Under the pieces are notes generated by a model. That model was not told the origin of the DNA. It saw only the letters and a program-made list of their open reading frames with translations, and did not search any database. A stretch of DNA of 64,000 nt from Diphasiastrum complanatum (taxonomy: Eukaryota > Streptophyta > Lycopodiopsida > Lycopodiales > Lycopodiaceae): assembly GCA_029204225.1 (NCBI GenBank), contig CM055092.1, positions 45,640,087 through 45,704,086 of the forward strand. Direction: 5' to 3'. Each line of letters starts with the position of its first letter. The first letter of the stretch is position 1. Below are positions 14,853 through 26,619 of the stretch, one piece after another. A program made the translations under genes and the position numbers.

Positions 14853-16080
14853 CATTTTACTTCAAAAATGAAATATTTGTCGTTAGTCTCATAATCGATT
14901 TTATAAATATGTTGTAATGTGCCGACATAGTCTAGGTCATCCGAAATGACATTTATGTCGTCACACTAGAACATCTCTCTTGTTGAAAGTTGGCCATTAT
15001 ACCACAATCATATGTACGTCACTTGTTGTCAACTCTCTCAACATGATAATGATGTCCATATGCCCACATGACCGTGTATGATTTATACTAAAACACAAAA
15101 AAAAACAAATTTGTGTAAATTAAAATACTATTTATATATTGAGTACTACAAAAACAAAACTTCACAAAGACAATACTACACTAACCTTCCATCCACATCC
15201 ACGAACGAATTCCCATTATAATTTGGTCACTTCTTCTCCGTTTTCGGATGCTTTTACTATCATATCAAAAATCCATTCATGAGTGCATTTTGAAGGTAAA
15301 GGCTCCAAAGGTTCGTCGTTCTCCAACGCTCTCCTTCTTCTTCGATTGATATTTCTTCTTCGTTTCAATGTTATGTTTCTTTCCTTTTTGGCTTTTTCAT
15401 ACCTTGAAATCCACTTTTTCAATTTTCCACAGTTATATCATATGACCGTGTCAATTTTCTCTTTTAATTGAGATGAAAGTCTCTTTTGCACAACATTTCC
15501 TTGTGGTACTTCACCCTTAACACATTCATCTTCTTCTTCACACCACATTTTTGGACTTGCAGAATGCAATTGTAAAATTATTTCGCTGATATAAAACAAA
15601 GATTCTTGTACAAGCTAACTTTCTGCAACGCTACCTTCTGGCCTTGTCTTTTGTCTCACAAAAGCCTTCAAAACTTTCATAAAACGCTCAAGTTAGAACA
15701 TCCATCGTGTGTGCACAGGTCTTGTAATTGATACTTCTTTGACCAAATGCACTAGAAGATGAATTTGTATATCCAAAAAGGAAGTTGAAAAATCTCTTTC
15801 CAACAAACATACCATTTTGATCATTTGGATTTTCATGGAATCCAATTCATTGTTTTTTATTTCTCTTGAGAAAATCCACCTACAAGAATATCGATATAAC
15901 ATTAGGTTGTTTAGCACATAAAAATATAGATTGACGAATATTATAATAAAAAAACAATCATATAAATTTAACAAACCTCAACGTCTTCCAAATTCGATGG
16001 TTGACCCTCATCTTTTCGTCCAAACTACCACAAATGATTTTCAACAATGCGTCTTTTGCCCATCGCACTTGACGCATGTG
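14830..16080 (-). pseudogene. CACTA (En/Spm, TNP2-type) transposase remnant
   Basis: C-terminal half of a plant CACTA transposase on the minus strand. Reading 15,975 to 14,830 gives FLDIQIHLLVHLVKEV, ITRPVHTRWMF, LERFMKVLKAFVRQ and RPEGSVAES (the TNP2/DUF4218 block). An ISRYEKAKKERNITLKRRR basic segment follows, then YFIFEVKWFKFIYRG (DUF4216 block). Only a few stops interrupt it (for example after RWMF and AES). Neither CACTA terminal repeats nor the N-terminal catalytic half were recognised. Confidence 0.85.
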
Positions 16081-16251
16081 CAGCATATTTTATTTTGAAA
16101 ATAGTTTTTCTTCGAGAAACAAAAATCAAGTACACACTACTTTAGCACAATATTCGAGGTCATGTTTAACTTGTAGTAACAAAGTCTTTATGAACAAGAA
16201 AAGATGCATGTTTAGTATTTACCTTGTTGACTTGAGTAGTGTCTTCATCAT

Positions 16252-16574
16252 TGTTGGGGGTATTCCTATCATGCTTGTAAATAAATAAAATGTCAAAAAT
16301 AGTAGAAATAAGATGCGAGGGTCATGGCATCCTACATGCGTATTGTAAATAATCTTTTTGGAATAAGCTAAACTTTGGGCCATGTAATTAAAAATAATAT
16401 TAGAAGCCAAAGTCTAAGTTTAAGGTACTAAGTTTTTGAGTTAGTCAAAAGTCAAATGGTGGTAGGTGGGATGTGCTTCTTTCTACACCATAGATTAGTT
16501 TGTGCTTCTTGTGGATAGTGTGGATTGCAATCCCATCCTTTGCAAGTAGCCAATAGGAAGCAAGGGGCAAGGGC
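16252..16574 (+). repeat. Dispersed LTR-like repeat, copy 1
   Basis: Starts TGTTGGGGGTATTC and is closely similar to 18,500-18,871 for over 300 bp, diverging after GGGGCAAGGG. The TGTTGGGGG start is typical of an LTR, but no primer site or polypurine tract flanks it. Confidence 0.6.
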
Positions 16575-17002
16575 CACCCCAAAGATAGTAGCAGTAAGCT
16601 TAAGGGGGAAGTGTTGTATTTAATCTAGCTCCTACTCATCCCAACAGCCCTCCTTCCTTCTCTAAAAACTACTCTCACAAAGATGTCTGCAAAAAATGAA
16701 CCTGTTTTTCAACAGTCTGCATCTTTGAACCTAATGTCACAATAGGCAAAAAACCCGACAAAGACTTCCATTTCAATTCATTAGAGCCATTTCCAACATC
16801 GCTACAGAGGGGCCAGAGAATTTCTTATAGTATTCCACGATTTGGCTCATGAGGTTAGATCGTATGCGCTCCTTGCGCAAGCTAAAAACGACTAGAAAGT
16901 TATTTAAGAGATAGGCGACGGATTGAATGATGGAGTTATTGATACCTCAGATCAAATAACCATTGTTAGTAGTCTTTGTCTGGGTTTCAAGACCGAGTGG
17001 AG
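16575..17002. other. Intergenic, nothing recognised
   Basis: No assignable coding or repeat signal between the LTR-like repeat and the unknown minus-strand frame. Confidence 0.4.
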
Positions 17003-17386
17003 TTATAAATGGTTGGATGAGGGCATACCTCGATGAGAGGATTTTTGGTGTTTACCAATAACAATTCCTATTGTTGCTAGTGAGTCAGCGTTGACACGCA
17101 CACGGTGCAGTTTGTTACAGTATTGAATGTGTACATGACTTTTCGTCTCATCCCACATGGTGTAGGCCATTAGGATGAGCTGCATGTTATGGAGGGTAGA
17201 GAAGAGTTGTGGGTAAATGCCCATTGCTTGCAGGAGAGGCCCAGCTGCCCATAGCGTGACCAAGGAGTCCGAGGGTAGTGGCCAGATTTGCATGTCAGTA
17301 GGCACGTCATTCACGATGACGTCCTTGGAGTCAGTTTTGTCGGATGGACTGGATGGTGCATTGTGAGGGCTAGAAGGGGAAGCCAT
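17003..17386 (-). pseudogene. Unrecognised TE-associated protein, family A
   Basis: 128-codon frame with a Ser/Pro-rich start, then a conserved-looking core: WPLPSDSLVTLWAAGPLL, MGIYPQLFS, LILMAYTMWDETKS and HRVRVNADSLATIGIVIG. The core aligns with the frame at 34,210-34,689 ([46 protein letters not shown]), so this is a repeated coding family. I do not recognise the domain; an N-terminal gag-like region of an LTR element is one possibility. Confidence 0.5.
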
Positions 17387-17554
17387 AATGTTAGCGTATT
17401 AAATTAAAAGGTTCAGACGAAGATGACAAAAAACAAGAAAAGGCTTCCAAAAAAGGGCAAAAGGCGTAAAAATTAGTGGAAAAGGTTTTCAAAAATTGGA
17501 AAGATGGATATCACGTGAACGGGACTGAAAACAAGTGCGTTGAATGTATGGCAG

Positions 17555-18046
17555 TGTCATGCCCATGACTGGTCTCGGGTAGCGTGTCCACGCTAGGGAC
17601 CGGTAGACCAACAGCCCGCAAGTTAATTGTGACTATAAGGAAATTGGGGCCCTTATGTGTACATGATCATAATAAATGGTTGTAGGCCTAAACACATGGT
17701 GGTGGAGTTGGTATGGGTCTATCAGTGAGTCATTAGGGAACTGGATGATGTGGCCCAGATAGGCTGCAGAAGTGTCCAGTGAGGTCACAGTGCACTACTA
17801 GTGGTGCATGGGCCTTGGAGGGTATAAGTATACCTACTGGGCTCTCACTAGTGTATGCTTGATTTGTGAGGAGTAGCTACATGCTGCTGGTGTGACTCCT
17901 CTTCCCATGACTCCGATTGATCCATAGCTTGGGGGCTAGATCCGTACGATCTAGGTTTGGTTGGGTTGGTTTAACCTCCATCGGCTCCCATGTGTTGTTG
18001 CTTTTTATGGTATGCTTAAACTAGAATCCTGTTGTGAGGACTTTAT
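17555..18046 (+). mobile_element. LTR with adjoining primer-binding site
   Basis: Sequence from TGTCATGCCC to GAGGACTTTATA is followed directly by TTGGTATTAGAGT (18,048-18,060), a one-base variant of the initiator tRNA-Met primer site. A GGTATAAGTATACC TATA-like box lies near 17,820. A 77-codon open frame follows (18,218-18,451) without a recognised domain. The 5' boundary is inferred from the TG start only. Confidence 0.55.
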
Positions 18047-18499
18047 ATTGGTATTAGAGTCAGTCTAAGCAGGATTTACCATCAAAAGTGTTGAGTGAAA
18101 ATCTCAACATTTCCTCGAGAATCCGACGGAGTAAGCAACAAACAATGGAATTGTGGGATTTTCTTCCCGTTGGAAATAATTTTTGAATTGTAATCGATTG
18201 TGTGGTAAGCCCTGGCATTGGAAAAAGTTGCGGACCAATTGCCAGTGGCTCGAGTGTATTATAGAGCGGTTTTAATCAACGATCCATGGCCTACCCGATT
18301 TCAGACCTGGATCAATCAATTTTGGTTAATGAGCGTTCATAAGTCCTTCCACACTTCCAAGGACAAGAAGAGCACGAAGCGGCTGGAATTTATGGGAGAG
18401 GTTACAAGATATATGATCCAGCAACGACGCGCCAAACGCAGCCACTACTAAGCCACCATAGTGCCGAGGGACCGGCACTACTCCAGGTTGTGGGCCTTG

Positions 18500-18871
18500 T
18501 TGGGGGTATTCCCGTTGTGTTTTCAAATAAATAAAATGTCAAAATTAGTAGAAATAAGATGTGAGGGTCTTGGCATCCTGCGTGCTTAAGCTCGTGGCCC
18601 AATGAGCACTTGTAAATAATCGTTTTGGAATAAACCGGACTTTGGGCCATGTAATTAAAAATAATATTAGAGGCCAAAGTCCAAGTTAAGTTTAAGTTAC
18701 TAAGTTTTTGAGTTAGTCAAAAGTCAAATGGTGGTAGGTGGGGTGTGCTTCTTTCTACACCATACATTAGTTTGTGCTTCTACACCATACATTAGTTTGT
18801 GCTTCTTGTGGATGGTGTGAATTGCAATCCCATCCTTTGCAAGTAGCCAATAGGAAGCAAGGGGCAAGGGA
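18500..18871 (+). repeat. Dispersed LTR-like repeat, copy 2
   Basis: Second copy of the 16,252 repeat, starting TGTTGGGGGTATTC. It carries a short internal tandem duplication (CTACACCATACATTAGTTTG twice) and an insertion near 18,585 that copy 1 lacks. Confidence 0.6.
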
Positions 18872-18960
18872 AGTTAGAAACCAATGATAAACTTGTTACT
18901 GTTTACAATTTACTGTTGACAGTTGTTACCAGCTGTAAGTAGCTGTAGGCTAGTCTATAG

Positions 18961-20035
18961 TCAACTACTAGTTTTCTCCTTGTAATCTACACATAACCAA
19001 AAACTCCCATCTTTCTTACTCTTAAGAAGGACAGGTGCTCCCCATGGAGATTTACTAGGTCTTATGTGTCTCATCCTGAGATACTCCTCGATCTGCCTAG
19101 CCACTTCCTCCTCTTCCTTCTGACTAAACCGATATGGTTGTCTGAAGATAGGACGACTATCGGGCAAAAGATCTATCTTATGATCTACCGACCGAGCAGG
19201 TGGTAGTCCATAAGGTAGCTGCTTCAGAAAAACTTCACTAAACTCTTGCTTTAAATCTTGCAAAAGTTGTTGTTCCTGATGCGAATTTTCGGTGCTAAAA
19301 CATGAAAACACATTTACATCCCCAACATCACGATGCATACGAGATTTCAAAAGCAAGTGAAAGAGTTCATACTCGGAATCATGAAGTTTCTCAGTTAATT
19401 CAGCCGAGGAAATCATCGACGATGGATGTACATCGGTCTCTCCAGAAAATAGAGACAATCTGATCAAACTTATCTTTAAATACCATAGAATGATTTTTAA
19501 AATCTCTCTCTAAAGAGTCTGATTTGCCAAAAAACCATTCATAGTCCAAAATTACATCAGTCTGGTCCAGATTCATGACATGGAAATCTAACGACTCAAC
19601 ATAGTCCAGAATCCGAAGCTCTAAGTTCGAGACTTTGACATCCCAAATCTCAGTGTCCGACTTTGAGGCAAGACGGACCACGTAATGGTGATCATTGGCC
19701 ATGGTGGGCACTCGGAGCTTCTGCACAAGTCGAGCATTCAAAAAATTGTGAGTACTACTCGAATCAAATAGCACATTCACGTCTTTCCCTAAAATATTGC
19801 CTCTCACACGAAACAATTCATTAGGCTTGAAAGAGAGTGCACTAAAGTTACAAGTACAGTCACAATTATTCAACAAATTAACTTCCAATTTACCTGCCGG
19901 TAAATCCATAGTCATGAAACTCGATGACTTTGCTTTCCGTTTGGGGCACTGTTTAGCACGATGCCCGGGTTTATTGCAGAGAAAACACAGATTCTTTTTA
20001 AGCGCCGCCAACCGTGCTTTGTCTTTCACCACCAA
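18961..20035 (-). pseudogene. Ty3/gypsy remnant: zinc knuckle, protease, start of RT
   Basis: Minus strand in two overlapping frames (20,035-19,400 and 19,467-18,961), so a frameshift lies near 19,430. It shows a CCHC knuckle (CFLCNKPGHRAKQC) and an aspartic protease region with FDSSSTHNFL, where the Gly after the catalytic Asp-Ser is replaced by Ser. The RT entry block follows (LPYGLPPARSVDHKIDL, PYRFSQKEEEEV, LCVDY). RT stops abruptly at 18,961, where unrelated sequence begins. It resembles the intact element's PR-RT region but is a different, older family. Confidence 0.85.
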
Positions 20036-20067
20036 TTTCTTCTTATTCTTTTTCTTGTTGCAATCCT

Positions 20068-21290
20068 AACTACAATGAATTGATCAAGCAAGAGTTGCAA
20101 AAGTTACTTTTCGTCAATTTCATTTATGAAATCGAGCACACAAAATGGGTATCACCAATAGTCATAGTATCCAAGAAGAATGACAATATGCAAATTAATG
20201 TGAACCTGAAAGCGTTAAATGTAGTTACAAAGAAAGATCATTTTCCCTTGCCATTTACAAAAAGTGTTCTGGACAAACTAGCAGAAGCAGAAGCCTACAG
20301 TTTTCTAGACGGGTTCATAATGGTTACAATTTAGATGAAAATAGCGCCAGACGATCAGCACAAGACAACATTTTCCACTAAGTGGAAAACCTATGCCTAC
20401 AAGGTGATGCCGTTTGGACTTTGTAATGCCCCGAGTACCTTTCAAAGAGTTATGCAGACGACATTCAAAGAATATATACAAAAATTGCTGGAGATCTTCC
20501 TAGATGATCTGTGCGTGCACTAGCTTAACTTTGAGCACTTATCCAACTTGGAAAAGGTGCTAAAGAAATGCCGTGAATATCAGATCTCCTTGAACCCAAA
20601 AAATTGTCAGTTTTGGGTGACACATGGCCTCATACTAGGCCATATTGTATCAAGACACGGAATCGCCACGGACTTGTCAAAAATAAGGATCATTGTTGAT
20701 CTGCCACCTCTAGGGACGATTCGCGGAGTCTACGTGTTTATGGGTCACGCTAACTACTACCGGATTTTCATTCTAGATTTTGTGGAGTTAGCACGACCAA
20801 TCTACAAGCTCACAACGGAACCACATTGGACGGAGGAAGCCCTGTAGACTTTCCGAAAGCTTAAAGATGCATTGGTCTAGGCACCAATATTAAGACCACC
20901 CAATTGGTCCATAGAGTTTCATGTGCATACGGATGCATCAAAGTATGCAGTGGAAGCAGTCTTAACCCCCAGCCATGAGAATGCAAAAAGGATTTCCCAA
21001 TCCGATTTGCTAGCCGACAGCTCAGTGATTTAGAGATAAACTATTCGACCACAAAGCGGGAAGCATTGAATATGATTTATGCGGTTAAAAAATTTCGACA
21101 TTATTTGATAGCCACCCATTTCGCTTTTTATACAGACCATCAACCCTTGCTTTATCTTGTTAATAAAACTTGCAACACAAGGAGAATCACTCGTTGGTTA
21201 CTTCTGTGGTTGGAGTTTGATTTTCGGATTGTCGTGCGCAAGGGAATGCAGCATTATATGGCAGATCATGTGTCATGAATCAAGGGGAAT
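20068..21290 (+). pseudogene. Ty3/gypsy remnant: reverse transcriptase and RNase H
   Basis: Plus strand, four in-frame pieces split by stops (TAG at 20,332 and 20,521; others after 20,840). It contains KWVSPIVIVSKKN, the VMPFGLCNAPSTFQRVM box, IFLDDLCVH (the RT active-site region), LGHIVSRHGIATD, and RNase H pieces HTDASKYAVEAVL and ALNMIYAVKKFRHYL, ending YMADHVS. It starts within a few bases of the opposite-strand gypsy remnant, forming a head-to-head junction near 20,066. Confidence 0.87.
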
Positions 21291-21317
21291 GAGACAACAG
21301 CCCTACCTGATTATGAT

Positions 21318-21363
21318 GTTATAAAGCTGGCTTAACAATGCAAGCTTTACTTCCGACGCCACT
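21318..21363 (+). repeat. LTR-start-like direct repeat, copy 1
   Basis: TGTTATAAAGCT...AATGCAAGCTTTACTTCCG, about 45 bp, similar to the sequence at 24,795. It interrupts the tail of the RT/RNase H remnant. Confidence 0.4.
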
Positions 21364-21684
21364 AGCACCAGCTTTGTCCCTCGTGTCAGCAGTGCCACTG
21401 CTACCCACTGTGACCAGAATCTAGCCTGCACTAAGTTCTTATGGCTAAAAAACTTTGATCGGTTCTAGCAAAGTCCAGAGAGCTCGGATCGATGTGCAAT
21501 CACCTCACATGATCTAGGCATGATTAAAGAAAGCCTGGTGATCAATAAATTCTAGAAAGATAAAATGTGCTTTACCGGCTTGGGCAGAGCACTTGGTATG
21601 AGGGGAGGTGGCGAATCTCACCATAACTATAGGGGAATGCGGGTTGTGACTTAGGGCGAGCTCCAACCAAGTCTCAGCTTCAGT

Positions 21685-22489
21685 TGTTGGAATATTTTTT
21701 TGGCATCCGCCTTGGCATGCTAGCGTCCTGGAGACTAGGGTCGGTCACACACTTGAAATGTAACCTTCTCACATTTATTAATAAAGTGGGATTTTTCTCA
21801 AACTGACTCTGATTACCTTATGGGTTTCAGTGTTCTATAAAAGCGCCAGTTGTAAGGCCGCTTCAAGTCTTTTTGATCTAGCACTTAGCTGAGGGTCGTA
21901 TCCCGGGACGCCACCACTATGTCGTTGGGACCATTCGGTCCGGGATGCCAACGGTATGCTGTCGGGGCCATTTGGTCCAGGAATTGATTGTCTTCATATT
22001 TGTCGTGACTTGCGGTTCTGAATGTTCTTTGCATGAATGTGAATGGGTTAAGCTCTTGGAGAACGAGCTCTAACCTATCAGTTGAGTTGGATGCCTTGCT
22101 TGGGTGGAAGTTACGTGTTTATGGCTGTCCAGTTTGGCATGGCGCCAAGTTGGCTTCCAGTGCTCGTGATGAAGTTTTGAGCTGAGTCTGATGTAAGTTA
22201 GACGACTTGCTTGGAATGGATGTTACTCGTTTGTAATGAAGCTTCGAGTTAGTTAAGTTTGATGTATGTCGGGCGGCTTGGTTGGAGGGAAGTCACCGAC
22301 ATCGAGACCCCCCGGTCTGGCATGGTGCCAGATTGGGTCTCAATGTTGGTTTTCGAACTTCAAGTTGGTTAAGTCTGATAGTTGTTGGCGAGTTGGCTGC
22401 TTGTATATCAAGTAGTTTTGGATGACAAGAGCTGAAAGCCGGGAAGCTAAGTCATGGTTCCTGGCTCTATTTGGGATGCCTGCACAACA
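21685..22489 (+). mobile_element. LTR (about 805 bp) with primer-binding site
   Basis: Begins TGTTGGAATA and ends GCACAACA, so the ends form TGTTG/CAACA. A TGGTATCAGAG primer site follows at 22,492. CTATAAAAGC near 21,835 is a good TATA box. The second half (22,080-22,400) holds about four degenerate 80-bp repeats. No matching 3' LTR or coding region was found downstream. Confidence 0.65.
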
Positions 22490-24790
22490 TGTGGTATCAG
22501 AGTTCACTGGCCGGTCAGCTATGCGGATCTCACATAAATGGCCATTGTTTGGGGTTCATCAGGACAACTGTCGTGCAAGGTGCTGCCCACAGTGTAAGCA
22601 CGAGTGTGTCCACGGTCGGGGTGGTCGATAGAACGGGGGACTTGATGAGGCAAGTTGTTGCCCTTGAGGTGTAAGCACAGTCAGTTCCCACGGTTTGGGC
22701 CTGGCACTGTTTGCACATAGGACAGATGAGGCAGGGTGTTGAAATTAGGTTGGTGAAAGCACGGTCTGTGCCTTGTGGGATGTGGGGTGACATATTCAAA
22801 CTGTACAGATTAACCATTGGTACAAAGATGTTGCTCAAATTCGGGTGTACAACACGGGTGGTTAGCTGCCAGTGCGGGATAGTTGCCGATCGTTTAGTTA
22901 TAAGGGCTATCGACTAGAGTTGGTGGGGCAGGATTGAGGCAATGTGCTGCTTAATGGTGAAAGCATGGATAGTTGGATGGGTATTCTCCGTGTGCTGATT
23001 CTGTGATCGATCTGTATGGGCATGGCTAGGCAAAGATTCTTTGGCAGGGCTATCTCAAAAAGAGACCTTGCCTTTGTTACTTGTTAGTAAACCTACCCGA
23101 GTGTCTTGCTTGTATGTATTCATGGTAAGTCTTAGTACTCGTGCTTTACTTGGTATGCATAGTTGTTTGTGATACAAGGAGCTGATGGCTTGAGAAAGAA
23201 CTTCTCTTTTGAAGGCCGATACCATCAAACAAAGAGAACTACAAAATCTGTGGGGCGGATTCACAATTCAAGTACTCGCACGTGAACGACAACGAAATGA
23301 CTCGATGTTTGCAAAGGATGGATGTTTAGCCTTGTTACTTGGGTTAATTTCATTTGCAACAACTCCCACCAGACGCAAGCAGGAAGTCAAAAGTTGGAAA
23401 GGGAAATTTCAGAGGAGATCTTCTATGGAGCAGTTGGTCTTCATTTGGGATGGCTACCTTCAGAACTGAAACTCGTTGAGCATGGGTGATATCCAGTGTT
23501 AGTTGAGTTTTTCCTCAAAGGGAAAAGACTAGGATCTTCTTCAGAGATTGACAACAAGTTAGATCAAGCCATAATCCTAGCAGATGGAAAGCAAAGTGTT
23601 GGAAAGGATTTTGTCTAAGAACTCGACTCTAAGTCCGATCAGCTGATTTTATAAATAGAGGGGAACTATCACACACACACACCTCTCTCTTGGTGCAAAT
23701 CTTGAATGAAATTTGATCAAATTCAAGGTGACCTAGCCATACTCACACGAGGAGACTGACAAACTTTGAACCTAATAAGTTGACAAGTTTTTGTTGTGGA
23801 AAGAAAAGCTTTGTTATAGGCTTACTCTGGAACAACAATGATGAGGAGACATAATGAGTATGCTAACTTGTGCTATGTGTAAAGCAACTGATCAACGATG
23901 GAACTGTGAAAGTACTTCGAACGGATTCTAAGGGACAGTTCGTATTGGAATCGAACTAGTGCAAACTCTGGGTGCATGTGTCTGATTCAAAGAGAGCTAC
24001 TTGAAGCCAAGCGAGATGTACATTTTTTGTTTTGACTGTGAGGCAACTGACCAGTTATGAAATTGTGAAAGTCATGTTTTGCGCGATGGACATGGTGCTT
24101 CAAAAAAACGCGAAGAGATAGTTCATATGTGGATCAAATTAGTGTGACCCCTTGGCTCTCCACAAGGTCAATGGTTACATTTGGGTTGATTCAAAGACAA
24201 CTACTTCAAGCTAAGTGAGAGGTGCATTGCAGAGTACTCAATCTTTGTCTATCTTAAAGAGCCAAAAGAAAAAGGATCAAAATCAGGTTGGAACAAGGAG
24301 ATAAATCAAGGTGCACAAGCAATAAGGCACGTCGTGGACCATAAAGTGCGCGATCAATGATAAATCCTTTGGCTCAAAGAGCCTTGATACCTGTGCGGAA
24401 ATGATCAAATCTGGAGCTTAGGGAGCTATACACAAAGTGCAGAAAGGACAAATCTGGAGCTCAAAGGAGTTCCAAAGTCAAGGGCAGAAGTGACAAAGGT
24501 GAATATTTCAGCAAGCCTCTGTCACCAAGTCAAATAAGATTCTTGGGTTTTACGTAAACGATATAAAATATACGCTTTTCCCAAGACAAAGTAATATTTT
24601 CAAGTTATGTAATTTTTCGATATAAAAGAGATGAGCCTCCGACTTGTGGTGTGCCAGCTACAATGTTAATAAAAAATGGCCAGTAAATTGAGTACTGTTC
24701 CAAGTAGCTTAAATGTAGTTAATTTTAATTAGGAGACACCTTTACTTTAATCTGACATCTAATGAGGATATCATATTTTATAAAGGTGGG
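22490..24790 (+). other. Non-coding interior of an LTR element
   Basis: No recognised gag or pol after the primer site. It contains two degenerate copies of a block of about 150 bp (about 23,875-24,010 and 24,040-24,230; shared words GCAACTGA, AACTGTGAAAGT, GATTCAAAGA, CTACTT, AAGC). It may be a non-autonomous LTR element. Confidence 0.4.
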
Positions 24791-24794
24791 GTGG

Positions 24795-24840
24795 ATGTTG
24801 TAAAGCTACATTTACAATGCAAGCTTTACTTCCGGCTTGG
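24795..24840 (+). repeat. LTR-start-like direct repeat, copy 2
   Basis: TGTTGTAAAGCTACATTTACAA and onward, similar to 21,318. It is preceded by AAAGGTGGGGTGGA, a polypurine-tract-like stretch, so it may be the start of a 3' LTR. Confidence 0.4.
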
Positions 24841-25194
24841 AATCTAGATCGTCTCGCAGTAGGTAATTGCACTGGTGATGATTGTGGCTGCGGAGTATCC
24901 ATCAACTGTAGCTAGTGTGAGGAGGTGGCCGGTGATGTTCTTCTGGTCTTGGATCATTTGTTCTGCAATCTGCCTTCCTCTCAATTATTCACAGGAATCA
25001 ACTTTGAAGGGATATGGATTTCGCAACAACTGAGAAATTATGTACAAATATCCTAAACTCTCTAGAAGGTGATCTGGAGATGGATAGATAAATAAAAAAA
25101 CTCATTCTTGAGATGTTCGACAATCTTTGTGAAATGTAGAGTACTTGTCAAACAAAAAATTTATTCATCAAAGAGTGGATGCCAGATAGTGCCG

Positions 25195-25640
25195 ACGGTT
25201 GAAAACTTCGGTTGAACCTCTCGGTCGAGGAGACTCGGTTTGAATTTTTTAGTGAAGATTCGGTTGAAGATTTCGGTGGAAGAGAGTCGGTTCAGAGGCT
25301 TGTCGGATCTTCTGTTGGTTACAACCTCGGATGTACTTGGTCATGAATGGATATGTCTCAAATAGTCTGGTCGTTGACTAAATGATATACCAAAATCAGA
25401 TTAGCAATATGAGATTTTGTATGAAGTGTTTCGCTAGATGTGATTGAACTCATAAGATATGATGTATATGTCAAATCAATCATGAAAATCTGATCGTTTT
25501 GAGAAACTCAGATAGTTTATTAGATGCAAAACTTGTCGGATGCAAATGGAATGCAATGTCGGATGTAACCGAATGCACTCTAGGATGCAAATGGCGGATG
25601 CAAATGGAATGCAATACTGGGTCGAAGAAATAAATAAATA
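25195..25640 (+). repeat. Degenerate CGGTTGAA and GGATGCAAAT repeats
   Basis: About seven CGGTTGAA/CGGTCGAGG-like words at 25,195-25,310, then six GGATGCAAATG/GAATGCAATG-like words at 25,520-25,620. They lead into the larger array. Confidence 0.6.
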
Positions 25641-26530
25641 AATAGATAAATAAAGTGGTTTGAAAAAAATAAAGTGGGTCAAAAAATTCAAAGAGGGCCA
25701 AAAAATAAATCAATGATCTTAAAATAAATCGAGAGTCGAAAAATAAATAGAGGGTCAAAAAAAGAGAAAAAATTGATGGTCGAAAAACTAGTCGGTCGAA
25801 AAACTAGTAAGTCAAGAAATGAGTAGGTCGAAAATTTCGTTAGTCAAAAAATTAAATGGTCGAAAATGGAAGGGGTCAAAAAAATTAGTTGGTCAAAAAA
25901 CTAGTGGGTCGAGAAAGCAAATGGTCGAAAAATTTAAAATGAGTCGAGAAACCAAGAATGGGTCGAAAAAACAGTTCTTCGAAAAATCAGTTGGTCAAAA
26001 AATCGAAATGGGCCAAAAAAAGAAAGCGAGTCGAAAAAAGAAAAGCGGGTCAGAAAAATTAGAAGGGTCAAAAAATTAGAGTGGGTTGAAAAAATATAGT
26101 AGATCAAAAAAATATATAATGGATCGAAAAAACATAATGGATCGAAAAATATAATGTATCAAAAATATAAGGAATCAAATATAAGTGATTGAAAAATAAG
26201 AGATCGAGAAAACAAGAGATCGAAAAAACAAGGGATCGAAAAAATATACAAGACATTTAAAAAATATATATATATTTTGGCAGATGTAATTTTTTGGCTC
26301 AAAAAATTCTCGGGCTCAGAAAAATTTGAAGCTCAAAAAATAACTTGAGAAACTCAAGAAATTGAAAACTCGAAAATTCCAAAGGTGAGAAAATTTCGAA
26401 AATACCGAAGGCCAAAAATCCAAAAATCCCGAAGGTCGAATTCCCGAGGGTGAAAATCTCGAAGGTCAAAAAGCCCCAAAAATTCCAAAAGTCAAAATCT
26501 TGAAGGTGAAAATTCTTGGAGGTGAAAACT
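25641..26530 (+). repeat. Degenerate array of GGTCGAAAAA-type units (about 18-22 bp)
   Basis: Several dozen units of the form GGTCGAAAAA or GGTCAAAAAA plus a variable 8-12 bp spacer run along the plus strand. Variants with GATCGAAAAA follow (26,100-26,250), then GAAGGTGAAAA/GAAGGTCAAAA. Strong purine bias on the plus strand. The 86-codon Lys/Ser-rich frame at 25,819-26,079 is a product of the repeat. Confidence 0.85.
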
Positions 26531-26590
26531 TTTGTTAAAGGTCGAATTTTTTGTTTGGTCGTTGGATGCAATATTTTTGGCGCATGCAAA

Positions 26591-26612
26591 TATATATATA
26601 TATATATATATA
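26591..26612. repeat. (TA)11 microsatellite
   Basis: Short TA run between the two degenerate arrays. Confidence 0.9.
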
Positions 26613-26619
26613 ATATTTT

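Noticed and set aside
25819-26079. 86-codon Lys/Ser-rich protein
   Set aside because: Each segment is the translation of a GGTCGAAAAA-type repeat unit.
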